Shown here: positions 31,701 to 43,700 of the stretch, in pieces | How the letters are laid out: every line of letters begins with the position of its first letter | Position numbering within the stretch: the first letter of the stretch is position 1 | DNA from: Liolophura sinensis | Taxonomy: Eukaryota > Mollusca > Polyplacophora > Chitonida > Chitonidae | Direction: 5' to 3' | Assembly: GCF_032854445.1 (NCBI RefSeq) | Contig: NC_088307.1 | Location: 8,012,017 to 8,060,000 of the forward strand | DNA: 47,984 bases | Translations under genes and position numbers: made by a program | The notes under the pieces: model-generated | The model's database searches: none | What the model was told of the DNA's origin: nothing | Seen by the model: only the letters and a program-made list of their open reading frames with translations

Positions 31701-34700
31701 AGCACAGTTAGTAGAGCGTCCGCTTTGGGACCGGTAGATCCAGGATCAATCCTTGATCGAGTCACACCTAAGACTTTAAAAGAGGAAGTTGTAACTTCCT
31801 CGCTTGGCGTTCAGCATGAAGGGGATAGTGCAACGACTGGTTGACCCGTATCAGTATAATGGCTCGGGCGGGTGGCTTACTTGCCTTCAGTAAGTCGTCT
31901 CAGTGAAGCAGCACTAAATAAAAGAGCGGTGGAAATCCATCCTGCAACAAGGAGGCACATTACACGTACATGCACCCTAATGATTCCTTCGTCGTCATAT
32001 GACTGAAAAATTGTTGAGTACGACGTTAAACCCCAAGCACTCACTCACTCACTCAAAGAGATAATGGTCGTGAGTTTTCCCCGGGTGCTCTGACTCACCT
32101 CTCCCTGCCGTAGTGCAAGTGGAATAAAACTCTTATCCAATAAATAAATCAGTGATAGAGATCCGCCAGTCCAGTTTTAGGAATTTATTTGATTATTCAT
32201 GGTCGCCATACTCAGGAGTTTCATGACAGACTCAGTTTTATGGCCACGAGACATTGATTTTGCCTCGGGTAATCCACAGGCCTTTTGTAAGTTACGGACA
32301 AACTTTTTCCATGTGTATAGCAGAGGTTTGTGTGGCATATTTTTCTGAAAAGAATCTCATCTTTAGTTAACTAAAGACAGCAGAAATGGCCCAACAAGCC
32401 CCATTGACCTGCCATCGTCACGGGGGCCCAAAAACTGTATATACTGTAAATCTTTAACATTTTCTACCTCTAAAGCACTTTTTTCAGGAGAATTCATGAA
32501 TATAATTATTATGAAAATGATGCTAAAATACTTTGCATGTATCACTAAAGATGCAAACCTTATAAAACTGTGTAAATTAGTTCTTTCCATTACATAATTC
32601 TCTCAGAATGTTTCAAAGTAATGAAGAATTAGGGTAAGTGAAGAATTAGGGTGAGTGAAGAATTAGGGTAAGTGAAGAATTAGGGTGAGTGAAGAATTAG
32701 GGTGAGTGAAGAATTAGGGTGAGTGAAGAATTCTTGGGTATAACATTGAACAGCAATCAGTTTTAAACTAATTAAGCTTCAGACAATTATGTAGTTGTGC
32801 AGTGTACTCAGTACGTACACTCAACAAAAATATTAATGCACCTACCCAAAATGCTTTGTTAAATTGACCTTTCATGATACTTTCCCCTTCCCACCAAATT
32901 ATTTATTTATATACTGATTGATTTGTTTTCCTCAAATCGTGTGATCCAGTTGAGGTGGAAATTGAAGCCACTATTGATAATGACTACTTACATGTACATG
33001 TGCCCTAAGTGTTGAGTCAGGTGTTGAGAACAATATAAAAATTGCTTCGTGTGTGAAGCCGTGCACATTTTTGTTGAGTGTACATGATCAACATGTTGAT
33101 AAAGGACCGCTTCGATGGCCTTATAGTTAGAGCGTGTGCCTTGAAGTTGGGCAACCCTGGGATCAAACCCAGTTTTGGTCATATGGAAGACTTTAAAAAC
33201 GGAGGTTACTGCTGCCTTGCTTGTCGCTCAGCACTGAGAGGTTAGAGCAAGGAAACCGGACTGGTTAGCCCGGTATTGTTCTATGTGATGGGGTGGAGTG
33301 TCATGTCTGGTGTCTGCGGCGTGATACTTCAGTGGCAGCAGTACTTTAGCAGCATGGAGTCACAATGAAGAGAAAAGATACAGTGTATGTACACACACCT
33401 AATGACTTTTCGCCGTCTCATGAGTCGATGAACACCTGTTACGTATGATGTTAAACCCCAAGTATACAGACATGCTGTTTATTATTATTATTATTGATAA
33501 AGGTACAGGTAATAAACAGGGGTGGCTTTCTTTTGTCAAGGCTAACCCTTATTACTGCAGATATAAATACATGCTGTACAAAAGGTGTTGATAGATATAG
33601 ACAGGGGTATAAATAATTGAGTGATTTTGTCTTGTTTAGGTTATCTCTGGTAGTTGATGACAATAATGGGACCGCTAATAACTACACAAGGATTGTGAAA
33701 GCTGATTATTCCTTCAGCTCAGACAGGAGTAAGTACAATAAAAACCAGCATACATATGCATGTACATGTGACTTCTTTAATTTACTCCCATGCATGTGGT
33801 GTGCTAGCAATTGATCAGTGAAAAATGTTTGTCAACAATCCTTTAGAATTTTAACAAAAATCCTCATTTGCCAGTCAAATCCAATTTTCTGTATTTATCA
33901 GGAATACCTCTTCTTCCTACTTGTAGTGTGTAAATGACCCTGAATGGTGAAAAAGTTAGGAAACAACCCATTTACAATTTTTTTAGAAACTTCAACCACA
34001 AACATTATTAAGTTTTTACATATTAGAGGAAAGTTATCTCATATGGGCACTGAGGATATTTTGTGATGTCTATGAAGTTAATATGGGGCCTTCTGCCTAA
34101 ACAAAACATTTTAGCCTTTAAAATCTCATGGCAAGGCTTCCAAAATGTATGTCACATTGTATTAATATAATGTACTGGTCGTAGTTTGTTTTATTGCATC
34201 CTGGTGCTTTGTTTAATGGGTTTACGTTGTTCACAGTCTGTGGTGGAGTGCTGGCGCCTGGAATGGCTGGACACATACTAAGTCCTTTCTACCCTAATGA
34301 ACACTACCCTCTCAATCTGCGCTGTGAATGGAATACCACGGTAGTCAAGGAAAAGCTACTATATATAACCTTCAACACGTTTGATGTTGCTCCAGAGCAT
34401 ACTGTGAATGTCCTCCAGTATGTGAATGAAACAGAGATAACCGAGGGGTCAAGACTGAGATTTAATGGCTCTGTAGTACCAAGTGATGTCATATTGAAAG
34501 GGCCAAGAGTCAATGTTACCTTCAACACAGAAAAACTCCACCAGGGAGGCAATTCTGGAAGAGGATTTAATGTTTCTTACAGAACACTGGGTGAGACCTT
34601 TGTCACAGTTGATCAGATGATGAATTATGTAAAATTTTAATTAAATTTCATATTATGCCTGTTGTTCCAGTTCACAAAAATACAGTTTATCTGAAGAGTA

Positions 34701-37700
34701 TGAAATTTTGATGAAGGCCTTCAGCCTATTCAATCTTAAATGTCCATCTAATATCCTGGGTCGGGTCATACCAAGGCAGTAACAATGGTACTTGTTGCTA
34801 CCTCACTTGGAGCTAAGCACTGAGAGGTTAGGGGAAGGAAACATGGCTGGTTGGCTCAGTGTCGGTATGATGTAACTGGGTAGGTCAAGTCTGGTGTCTA
34901 CAGCACCAAACTTCAGTGACAGCAGGGCTTTGGTGGCATGAACTCGCCCTGCCATAATAAGACACAGTATATGTACACACACCTAATGACTCTTCGTCGT
35001 CTTCTGACTGAAAAATTGTTAAATACAAGGTTAAACCCCGAGAACCCATTCATTCCATCTAATATCTTGAAGGTTTCAGAAAACAGCTTAAACCTCAATC
35101 AGATGAATAAACATCAGATAAAATTTACAATGAAGCTAGTCAGTCTCTGCTGAGAAATGCAGGTGGATCTGAATTCTTATGATATAAGGATATAATGAGT
35201 CTCTTCAGTCTTCCTAAAAAATGCAGTCTGACAGCTGATAGTTAAAGACAAAGAGAGCTAAAATATGAAGTAAGTTTCATCAGACAAACCAGCATGATGA
35301 GTGAAAACTACACGTATGAGTATTTTCATTTATCTTTTTAGATTTTCTGAATAGCATTTCAGTTTTTTATTTTTACAGCGAGCTTTATGGACCATACACA
35401 TACTGACAGTGTTTAGGAACTCTGACATCCGATACCTTTGTTAACTTTATGTAATAAGAATATGAAGAATTTTTCAGTAATCTTTGACTGATGGGTAGGA
35501 AGAGCTATTCCAACATTCGATGTTGTGCCTAGAGTAGGAAAAACCTTTTTGTGACCTCACCATTCAAAAACACTTGTAGTGTATTATCCATAAAGCCAAC
35601 CTTAGAACTGAAACAATTTAACCCTCCACAAAAAACTATCTAAAATAAAAAACAAAATCTATTTCTAGCATCATAATTATAATATACATGTATTTCGTCT
35701 TCCTAAGAATTTGTTGTGGGCTCAAGTTGTCAACAAATGAACTTGTGAAGGCAGAACTGAAGTTTACGTTCTAGGAACTTTTTCTGAACAACTCTGCTCA
35801 CTTCTATTTTGAACAGTCTTCTTCTGACATGACAACGCCTGGCGAATACATATTTCAGTCGAAAGCAGGATACTCAAGCTTTCTAAAAAGTATAATACTT
35901 TATTATTTCAATGAGATTTCACTGAATAACATTTAGAACAATATGACAACGCTGCACAAAATGGCTGGTTTGAGTCGAGGCAGCCATCTTGAGAATTTTA
36001 TCCAATCTTAATTGTTTGCAGTGATGTTGTGCTGTTGTCTGTGCGGTTGATTGTTTTTCAAGAATCCGCACTTGCGGGTTTGTGATTTGAGTGGTGATGA
36101 GTGACAACTTGTGCCACTTGCGTGTGTCTTCGATTGGTGTACAGTAGAGCAGGATACAAACCCATGAACGCAAGACTTTAAAACATTCAAATATCCCACT
36201 GAGCTATCCGGGAAGTTCAAACTTCTCCGTTCAGGCGACTTTAAACGTTAGTTGTAGCATGAATCGTTTGTCTGACATAAGAATATTATGTCTGAAGGGT
36301 CCATTTGTTTCTTATCAATGTGAAATTTAATTTCTGAAGCTTTCATTTAAAATACACCAAATGTTGCAAGTGTGAGAAAAGGCAGAGTGGCGTCATCAAT
36401 TCTCTTAGGCACAAATATGAACAGCAAAACAAAGTTTGTACCAAGATAAACAGGTGGGTCTAATTTGTGGCATTCTAATTACGAACATTTTGGATATCTC
36501 GAGGCCATGATATGTCAGTGTGACAGAAATTGTGTAATCTACTATCAGACTTCCCCAGAATATATGTAAGCTTCAATCCCTTTAGATTTACTCTCCAGCA
36601 TAACTAATCATAGACCGAGTGACCATCCATGATCTTACACACCCAGTGTATGCTCAAGTAGTAACCTACATGGAGTACAATGGACTGAGCTCCTATCGGC
36701 TAAAAGCTCTAACGCTGTTGCACTAAAACTTCATGTAACACCGTCACGGAAGATCAACCATGCTAGTTATTATTTTCAGCATGCAAATATTGGGGCTCAG
36801 CTGGCATGAAAATGCATTCATTCTTGAAAAGGAATTGATAGTTGTTATGTCACTACACACACGTTTAAGTGGGAGAAGCAACTCGCAACAGTTGATTGTT
36901 GAAAAATCATTGGTGCCGGGCTCTGCGCCGTGACAATTCTTTTTCAAGAATCAACTGTTTCTCCAGTACAAACACATTGCTATCAGATTGCACATCCTAA
37001 ACTGTGACGTAACCTTTGTCCATTCACTGCATGAAGTGATGTATGATAACACACAACTATTGCGTGAGACATCACTTTGAGATCGTTTCCAATGATTTAG
37101 TTATGTGTTGACGAAGGGCCATTTGACAAAGTGTTGTAGGGCAGGTCTGTATCATTTAATGACCACCACGGCCATGAAATTAGTTGATTTACAAGCACTG
37201 TAATATTCAACAACGATATCACAAATTCTGTCAGGCAGTAGCATACTGTCTCTGCCCAAATTGCATTCATCTCTTTTGTTGTTCATTTTAGTGTGTTGTC
37301 AGCAGTTTCTAAACAGCAAATATCAGTCAGTGCAAAATTCATTAGGGATGCGGAAGGTTTATGGGAATGAGAAAATGATATCTCACTGGACACCGACTAA
37401 ATTTAATATAATCTTACGATGTAATTTTTTTGCTCTGAATTTATCACAACTGAAGACTTTGTCTGTCTTTCTTGCGTACACGGGATGTTTTTGTCCTTGT
37501 TTTTTTTTTATAGAATACAGTAAAATTATTGAAACACCATGTCCAAGCTGAGGTGCTTTCTTTAACATCCCCAAGAACTATGTCAGAAGTCCTTTCATCT
37601 TTAATAAAAGTCACAGCTACAAAATTGAAGCGTAAAATCCAGCGATAGTCAAAAGCCTAGATCAGCCTCAGTGGTGATTAGATTTATTTCCATTTGTTTC

Positions 37701-40700
37701 AGAATTGAGCATGAAACAAGTTGTACAACAACCTATTGTAATTTTGTAAACGTTTAATAGGGGTCAAAGTCACCAGGGCAACCAGGAATACCCCGGCTGT
37801 GCATCTACAGCTAGGCTATTTAAACAGGGTGGCGGGAATTCCTTGTAAACGATATAGTAGGCCTACCGTATCAACAGTTCAAGTAGTGGAAGAAATGTTC
37901 TTCCAGAATGTCCAATTTCCGAGAAACTATATTAATCACTTGTGCATTTATCGCTGAAGTCCACAACTTTTATCTGCCATAGGTTACTGCTTAGACACTT
38001 ACACAGAAAATAACTTTGATGTAAGAGAGCTAGAGTAAATGTGATGTAACCTTGCTTTCGATAATGGAGACGTGATGAAGCTGTGTCAAGATGAAGTTTC
38101 ACTGAATTGGGCTGAAAAAATCTAAAAAAGTATTTGATGCTGGTTTAAGATCATTTGAATGGTAGTCTTTCAGTGGGCGTAAACATTAGTCAGGTGCTGT
38201 CTTTCATTTCAAAGGAGGAGCATATGACAAAACTCTTCCAGGTGAGGAAGGTGTTATGTATACGTGTTGATATAGGTCTACATATAACGATACTTTTCCG
38301 TCCCTGATGAAAATACAATCTGAACCCTCATATACTCCGTTCACACGGGCAAAGTTAAGCTGGTTTAACTTGCGAAAGTGACTTTGAGCCAGTGTGACGT
38401 CGCTTGTGGGCGCATTTAATCAGGTTTATTTGCCCCAGCTAGCGATGTGACTTTAAGCCAGTTTCAGGGCCTGAGCGGGCTTATATGTGCTGTGTGAACG
38501 ATAACTGGATTAAATGCCTCGGGTACTTAAAGGTCAGGATGACGTCGCAATTACTGGACCGGCTAAAATGTGACCGTGTGAACGACCAAATCCCTGCACT
38601 GGCTTAAAACCGGCTTGGCCATATTGTTGTGTGAACGCACGCATATTTACAACTCGCTTTGATTTAAACCAGTTCAGATTTGATGCATTTCGAATTTTGG
38701 CAGTTCAGATTTGATTTGATTTAAATTTTGGCAGTTCAGATTTGATTCGGTTTAAATAGTTGATTCGGTTTGAACAGTAATAGTTGATGGAGGATCTGAC
38801 TAAACTTTTCAGTTCAAGAAATACAGTCTTAATGCATATTAATGTATAGTTTTAAGTGGTCTGTCTATTAATGCTTACTTAAAATTTGTAGGAGTCCTTT
38901 CTTTTTAGGAAGGAGAATGTGACAAAAGTTCTTGGGTGGGCCAAAAATGCAATCTGGACTCCCGTAGTTTATGATGGAGAACATGAGAAAACTTCTGCCT
39001 CTGCCCAAAATGTAAACTGAAATCCCATAGTCATGATAGTCAATGAAGGAGGATATGACGACACTCTTCAGTGTGCTGAAAATGTCATCTGAACTCTCAT
39101 AACTAATGAAGGGGTATAGGATGAAACTATTCAGTCTTTTTGAGCGAAAAAAATGTTTAGGTAAGACTCTCTCATTTCTACCCCCTTACTAAATCCACCT
39201 GTTTTTCAAGGCAGGATTTGTAATTTATTAGTGGTGTATTTAAGATGTTTCTTCTTTACTTCAGATTGTGGAGGTAGACTGACTAGCAGGAAGACAGAGT
39301 TGTCTACCCCTGGTTTCCCCACTCATGTTTCTTCTACAACAGAATGTATATGGATCATTGAGGTTCCTCTCAATGTCAGCCTCAACAACTCTGTGCCTGT
39401 ACTCTCTATAAACATCGATCTGGAAGGTTTCTCAAATACTTCACGGTTTGTATAGTTTTCGTAATTATGGTATTTAAAGTAAAAGAAACCAAGATGATAA
39501 AGTAACCATCGGTGGAAGGATCATTTAGAAATATATCCAGACTTTCATAGTTTTTATTTATTACTTTTGTGCTGGTGATTTGTAATGTGCTTGTTTCGTT
39601 GAGATTTGTTGGCAAGCCTGCTCATGGTGAACTTGTTGCATGCTGCTTTCGAGCTTGTGGCATGTTGCTGATGAGCTAGTGAGCTTGTGACCTCTTGCAA
39701 GTGTGCTAGTTGTGAAGTTATTCATATGCTAGAACTGTGCTGGGTATGAGCTCATGGTACACCACATGTGTGCTGTTGACAAGCTTGTGACTTGTTGCAA
39801 GTGTGATGTTGGTGATCGTGTTGCGTCCTACAAGTGTACCAGGGTTGAGCTAGTGACATCCTAGTAGTGCGCTAGTTTTGAGCTAATGACACGCTATAAG
39901 TGTGCTAGTGTTGAGCTAGTGACATCCCATAAGTGTGCTAGTATTGAACTAGTGGCATGCTACAAGTGTGCTAGTATTGAGCTAGTGGTATCCTACAAGT
40001 GTGCTAGTATTGAGCTAGTGGTATCTTACAAATGTCCTAGTATTGAGCCAGTGGTATCCTACTAGTGTGCTGGTATTGAGCTAGTGGTATGATACAAGTG
40101 TGCTAAGTGTGCTGGTGTTGAGCTCGTGGCATCCTACAAATGAGCTAGTGGTACTAGTTACAAGCCAGCTGAACTATGGTTTCCTGAAACATACACAATA
40201 TTATTTCCATCACTGGCCTGCTTTTCAGTTGTTATACATTTATGACAGAATGCTGGGGAAATTTGTAGAAAAAAAATAGTTTGTTCAGGTACTGGAAATA
40301 TTTTGTGTCCATTAATGTGTTAAATGTTTTATCATGTACATATTATGGTCTTGTCTTTTACAGAAGTAACTTTCTCCAGTTCCGAGATGGAAATTCTCTG
40401 CATGCACCTATCAGTAACATCAAACTGACCAATGGAAAGACAACTGGGCTGCACTCACGAACCAATAAATTCTGGATTCGGTATATCTACCAGTTGCATA
40501 ACTCACCATCCAATGCTCCAGGATTTGCATTTAAGATGAGCTACACAACATATGGTAAGAAATGCATGTTATTTATTTATTTATTTGGTGACTTACGCCG
40601 TACTCAAAAATATTTCACTTATTCGACGGCAGCTAGCATTATGGTGAGAGGAAACTAGGCAGAGCCAGAAGGAAACCCACGACCATCCGTAGGTTGCTGA

Positions 40701-43700
40701 GGACCTTCCCACATACCGCCAGAGAGGAAGCCAGCATAAGTTGAACTTGAACTCACAGCTACCACATTGGTGGGAGGCTTCTCGGTCGTTGTACCTTGCT
40801 GGCATGCTAGATATGCGATTTGCCATTCTGTCAAAATTGTATGGCCTTTCATCACATATTTATGTTGTTTTTTTTTTAAAATTCCACTTTGTCTTCGTGA
40901 GTGGCATTTTGAAATCAGTGCTAGGATGTTTTTATAAACATTTTCTGGGTAAAAGATGGATAAATCACATAAATCCAACACCCAAGGTGCTTTTTAGTCA
41001 AACTAGATAACTGTACCTGTAGCATATACTGTCTCCAGGAGAAAATCTTTGCATCACATATGATGTGGTACAGTATGTTACCGAGTTGCTGAAGGAAGTT
41101 TTTTTAATATTGCTATTATTTTTCACGCCTAAAACTGAAAAGCGTGATATACATATAAGTAAAACTTTCCTGATTATAGTGATTAACAACGGTTAATCAG
41201 TCAATGAACTATTTAATTGACACAAGAGTTCTTTCTGTTTTGAGAAAATTGTTATTAAGATATACCAAATTATATTTAATTTATTTGTTTGTAGAATTAT
41301 CTGGCCATATGAATATTGGAAAGATTTATACAATTATAATACATACATATGCTCTCACAGTTTGGAGGTGCAAAGCTGGACCACAACTAAACTGTTTTAT
41401 TTCTCCATGATATATTCTTCTTATAGACTGCCCTAGATCACAGCAGTGTGATAATCGGATATGCATGCAGCCCAGCTGGAAGTGTGATGGAATCGACCAA
41501 TGTGGAGATGAAAGCGACGAAAAGAACTGTTCTAGCACAATAACAACCACGACAGGAGGTGAGTACAGGTAAAGGTACCATAACAACCACAGGAGGAGGT
41601 GAGTACAGGTAAAGGTACCATAACAACCACAGCAGGAGGTGAGTATAGGTAAAGGTACCATAACAACCACAGGAGGAGGCGAGCACAGTTAAAGGTACCA
41701 TGACAATCACAGGAGGAGGTGAGTGCAGGTAAAGGTACCATAACAACCACAGGAGGAGGCGAGTACAGGTAAAGGTACCATAACAACCACAGGAGGAGGT
41801 GAGTAGAGGTAAAGGTACCATAACAACCACAGGAGGAGGTGAGTACAGGTAAAGGTACCATAACAACCACAGGAGGAGGCGAGTACAGGTAAAGGTACCA
41901 TAACAACCACAGGAGGAGGCGAGTACAGGTAAAGGTACCATAACAACCACAGGAGGAGGTGAGTACAGGTAAAGGTACCATAACAACCACAGGAGGAGGT
42001 GAGTAGAGGTAAAGGTACCATAACAACCACAGGAGGAGGTGAGTACAGGTAAAGGTACCATAACAACCACAGGAGGAGGCGAGTACAGTTAAAGGTACAA
42101 TAACAACCATGGGAAGAGGTGAGTATAGATAAAGGTACCATAACAACCATGGGAAGAGGTGAGTACAGATAAAGGTACCATAACAACCACAGCAGGAGGT
42201 GAGTACAGATAAAGGTACCATAACAACCACAGGGGGAGGTGAGTACAGATAAAGGTACCATAACAACCACAGGGGGAGGTGAGTACAGATAAAGGTACCA
42301 TAACAACCACAGCAGGAGGTGAGTATAGGTAAAGGTACCATAACAACCACAGCAGGAGGTGAGTATAGGTAAAGGTACCATAACAACCACAGGAGGAGGC
42401 GAGCACAGTTAAAGGTACCATAACAACCACAGGGGGAGGTGAGTACAGATAAAGGTACCATAACAACCACAGCAGGAGGTGAGTACAGGTAAAGGTACCA
42501 TAACAACCACAGCAGGAGGTGAGTACAGATAAAGGTACAGTTACAGCCACGAGAAGAGGTGAGTACAGGTAAAGGTATAATAACAACCACAGCAGGAGGT
42601 GAGTATAGATAAATGTACAATTACAACCACAACAGGGAGTGAGTACGGGTAAAGGTACAATAACAACCACAGCAAGAGGTGAGTACAGATAAAGGTACAA
42701 TTACAACCACAACTGAGGATGAGTACAAACACGTATAATAGAATCACAACCACAACAGGGGGTGAGTACAGACATGTATTGTACAATTACAACCACAACA
42801 GGAGATGAGTAGGTCTTTAGACATGAGTACTTGAAACCTTGGCCAATGAATGCGTCAGTTTTGTGTTGTAAATATGACATCCCAGATAGGAAATGTGCAG
42901 AAATATTTTGTTGATGCACAGAAAGATTTTCTCTCTTTAAAAGAATAAGGATCCTTGTTACCGTATTCCGATTTCCACGCTCTTATTTTTCCTGGGATCT
43001 TCTAATGTCTGTAAGCCTATGGTTTACTTGATGCTACATGTTTATGCTGTCTTGTGTTTGTTTGATAGCAAGCCATTTGTCAAGATTGTCTTGCAGCAAT
43101 GCAGTGTTCAGATCTACAAATGACCTTTAGGAAACATTACCAGTAAATTGTAATTTATATTTTCTGTTGGAGTTTCTAATTTTGTCAGGGTATTGCAGTT
43201 TCCTCATTGCTGTTACACTGACCACAGCAGTGTTAGCGAAAAATGCTGGAGTATGACATTAAAGATGATCAGTCAAAAATATAGATAAAATGTTTGACGA
43301 AAGTGTTATCACCTGAGCTAATCAGCCCCTTATCTTTGAGGTTGTGACCTTGAATCTGTATGTACAAAGTGATGTGCCTGCATGAAGGAGATTTAAATAT
43401 CAAACAAATACCGTTGAAAAGAGTATGCTTTTCCTCGCAGGAGCATGCCATACAAAAATTCTAATATGTACCTCAAGTTGATAAATTATAAATAATGTCC
43501 ACGCCTACATCCGCTGTGGGCGACTCCATTTTGCCTAAGAACTAGTCCTGAAGTCTTCTGTGTTAGGAGGGGAATTTCTGTCGGAAACTGGCGAAGTGAA
43601 GTTCATACATTTCCAGTAGAATTCTCCTTCCCAGAAGGTGGCGAACAGTACAGTTCGTTTTCCTCTTGACGATCGGGAAACCGGAATGTTGGATGTAGGT

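Noticed and set aside
36130-36212. Functional tRNA gene on the minus strand
   Set aside because: A and B box-like motifs exist but no full cloverleaf pairing is apparent. A SINE relic is more likely.
39640-40150. 33-bp repeat as a coding repeat ([11 protein letters not shown]-like)
   Set aside because: It is inside an intron between in-phase CUB7 exons, units are degenerate and frames break.
41438-42620. Long minus-strand open frames (up to about 360 codons) of a Cys/Leu-rich repeat protein
   Set aside because: They arise from the 40-bp minisatellite. Because 40 is not a multiple of three, the same repeat reads open in all three minus frames. No start context or other coding sign.
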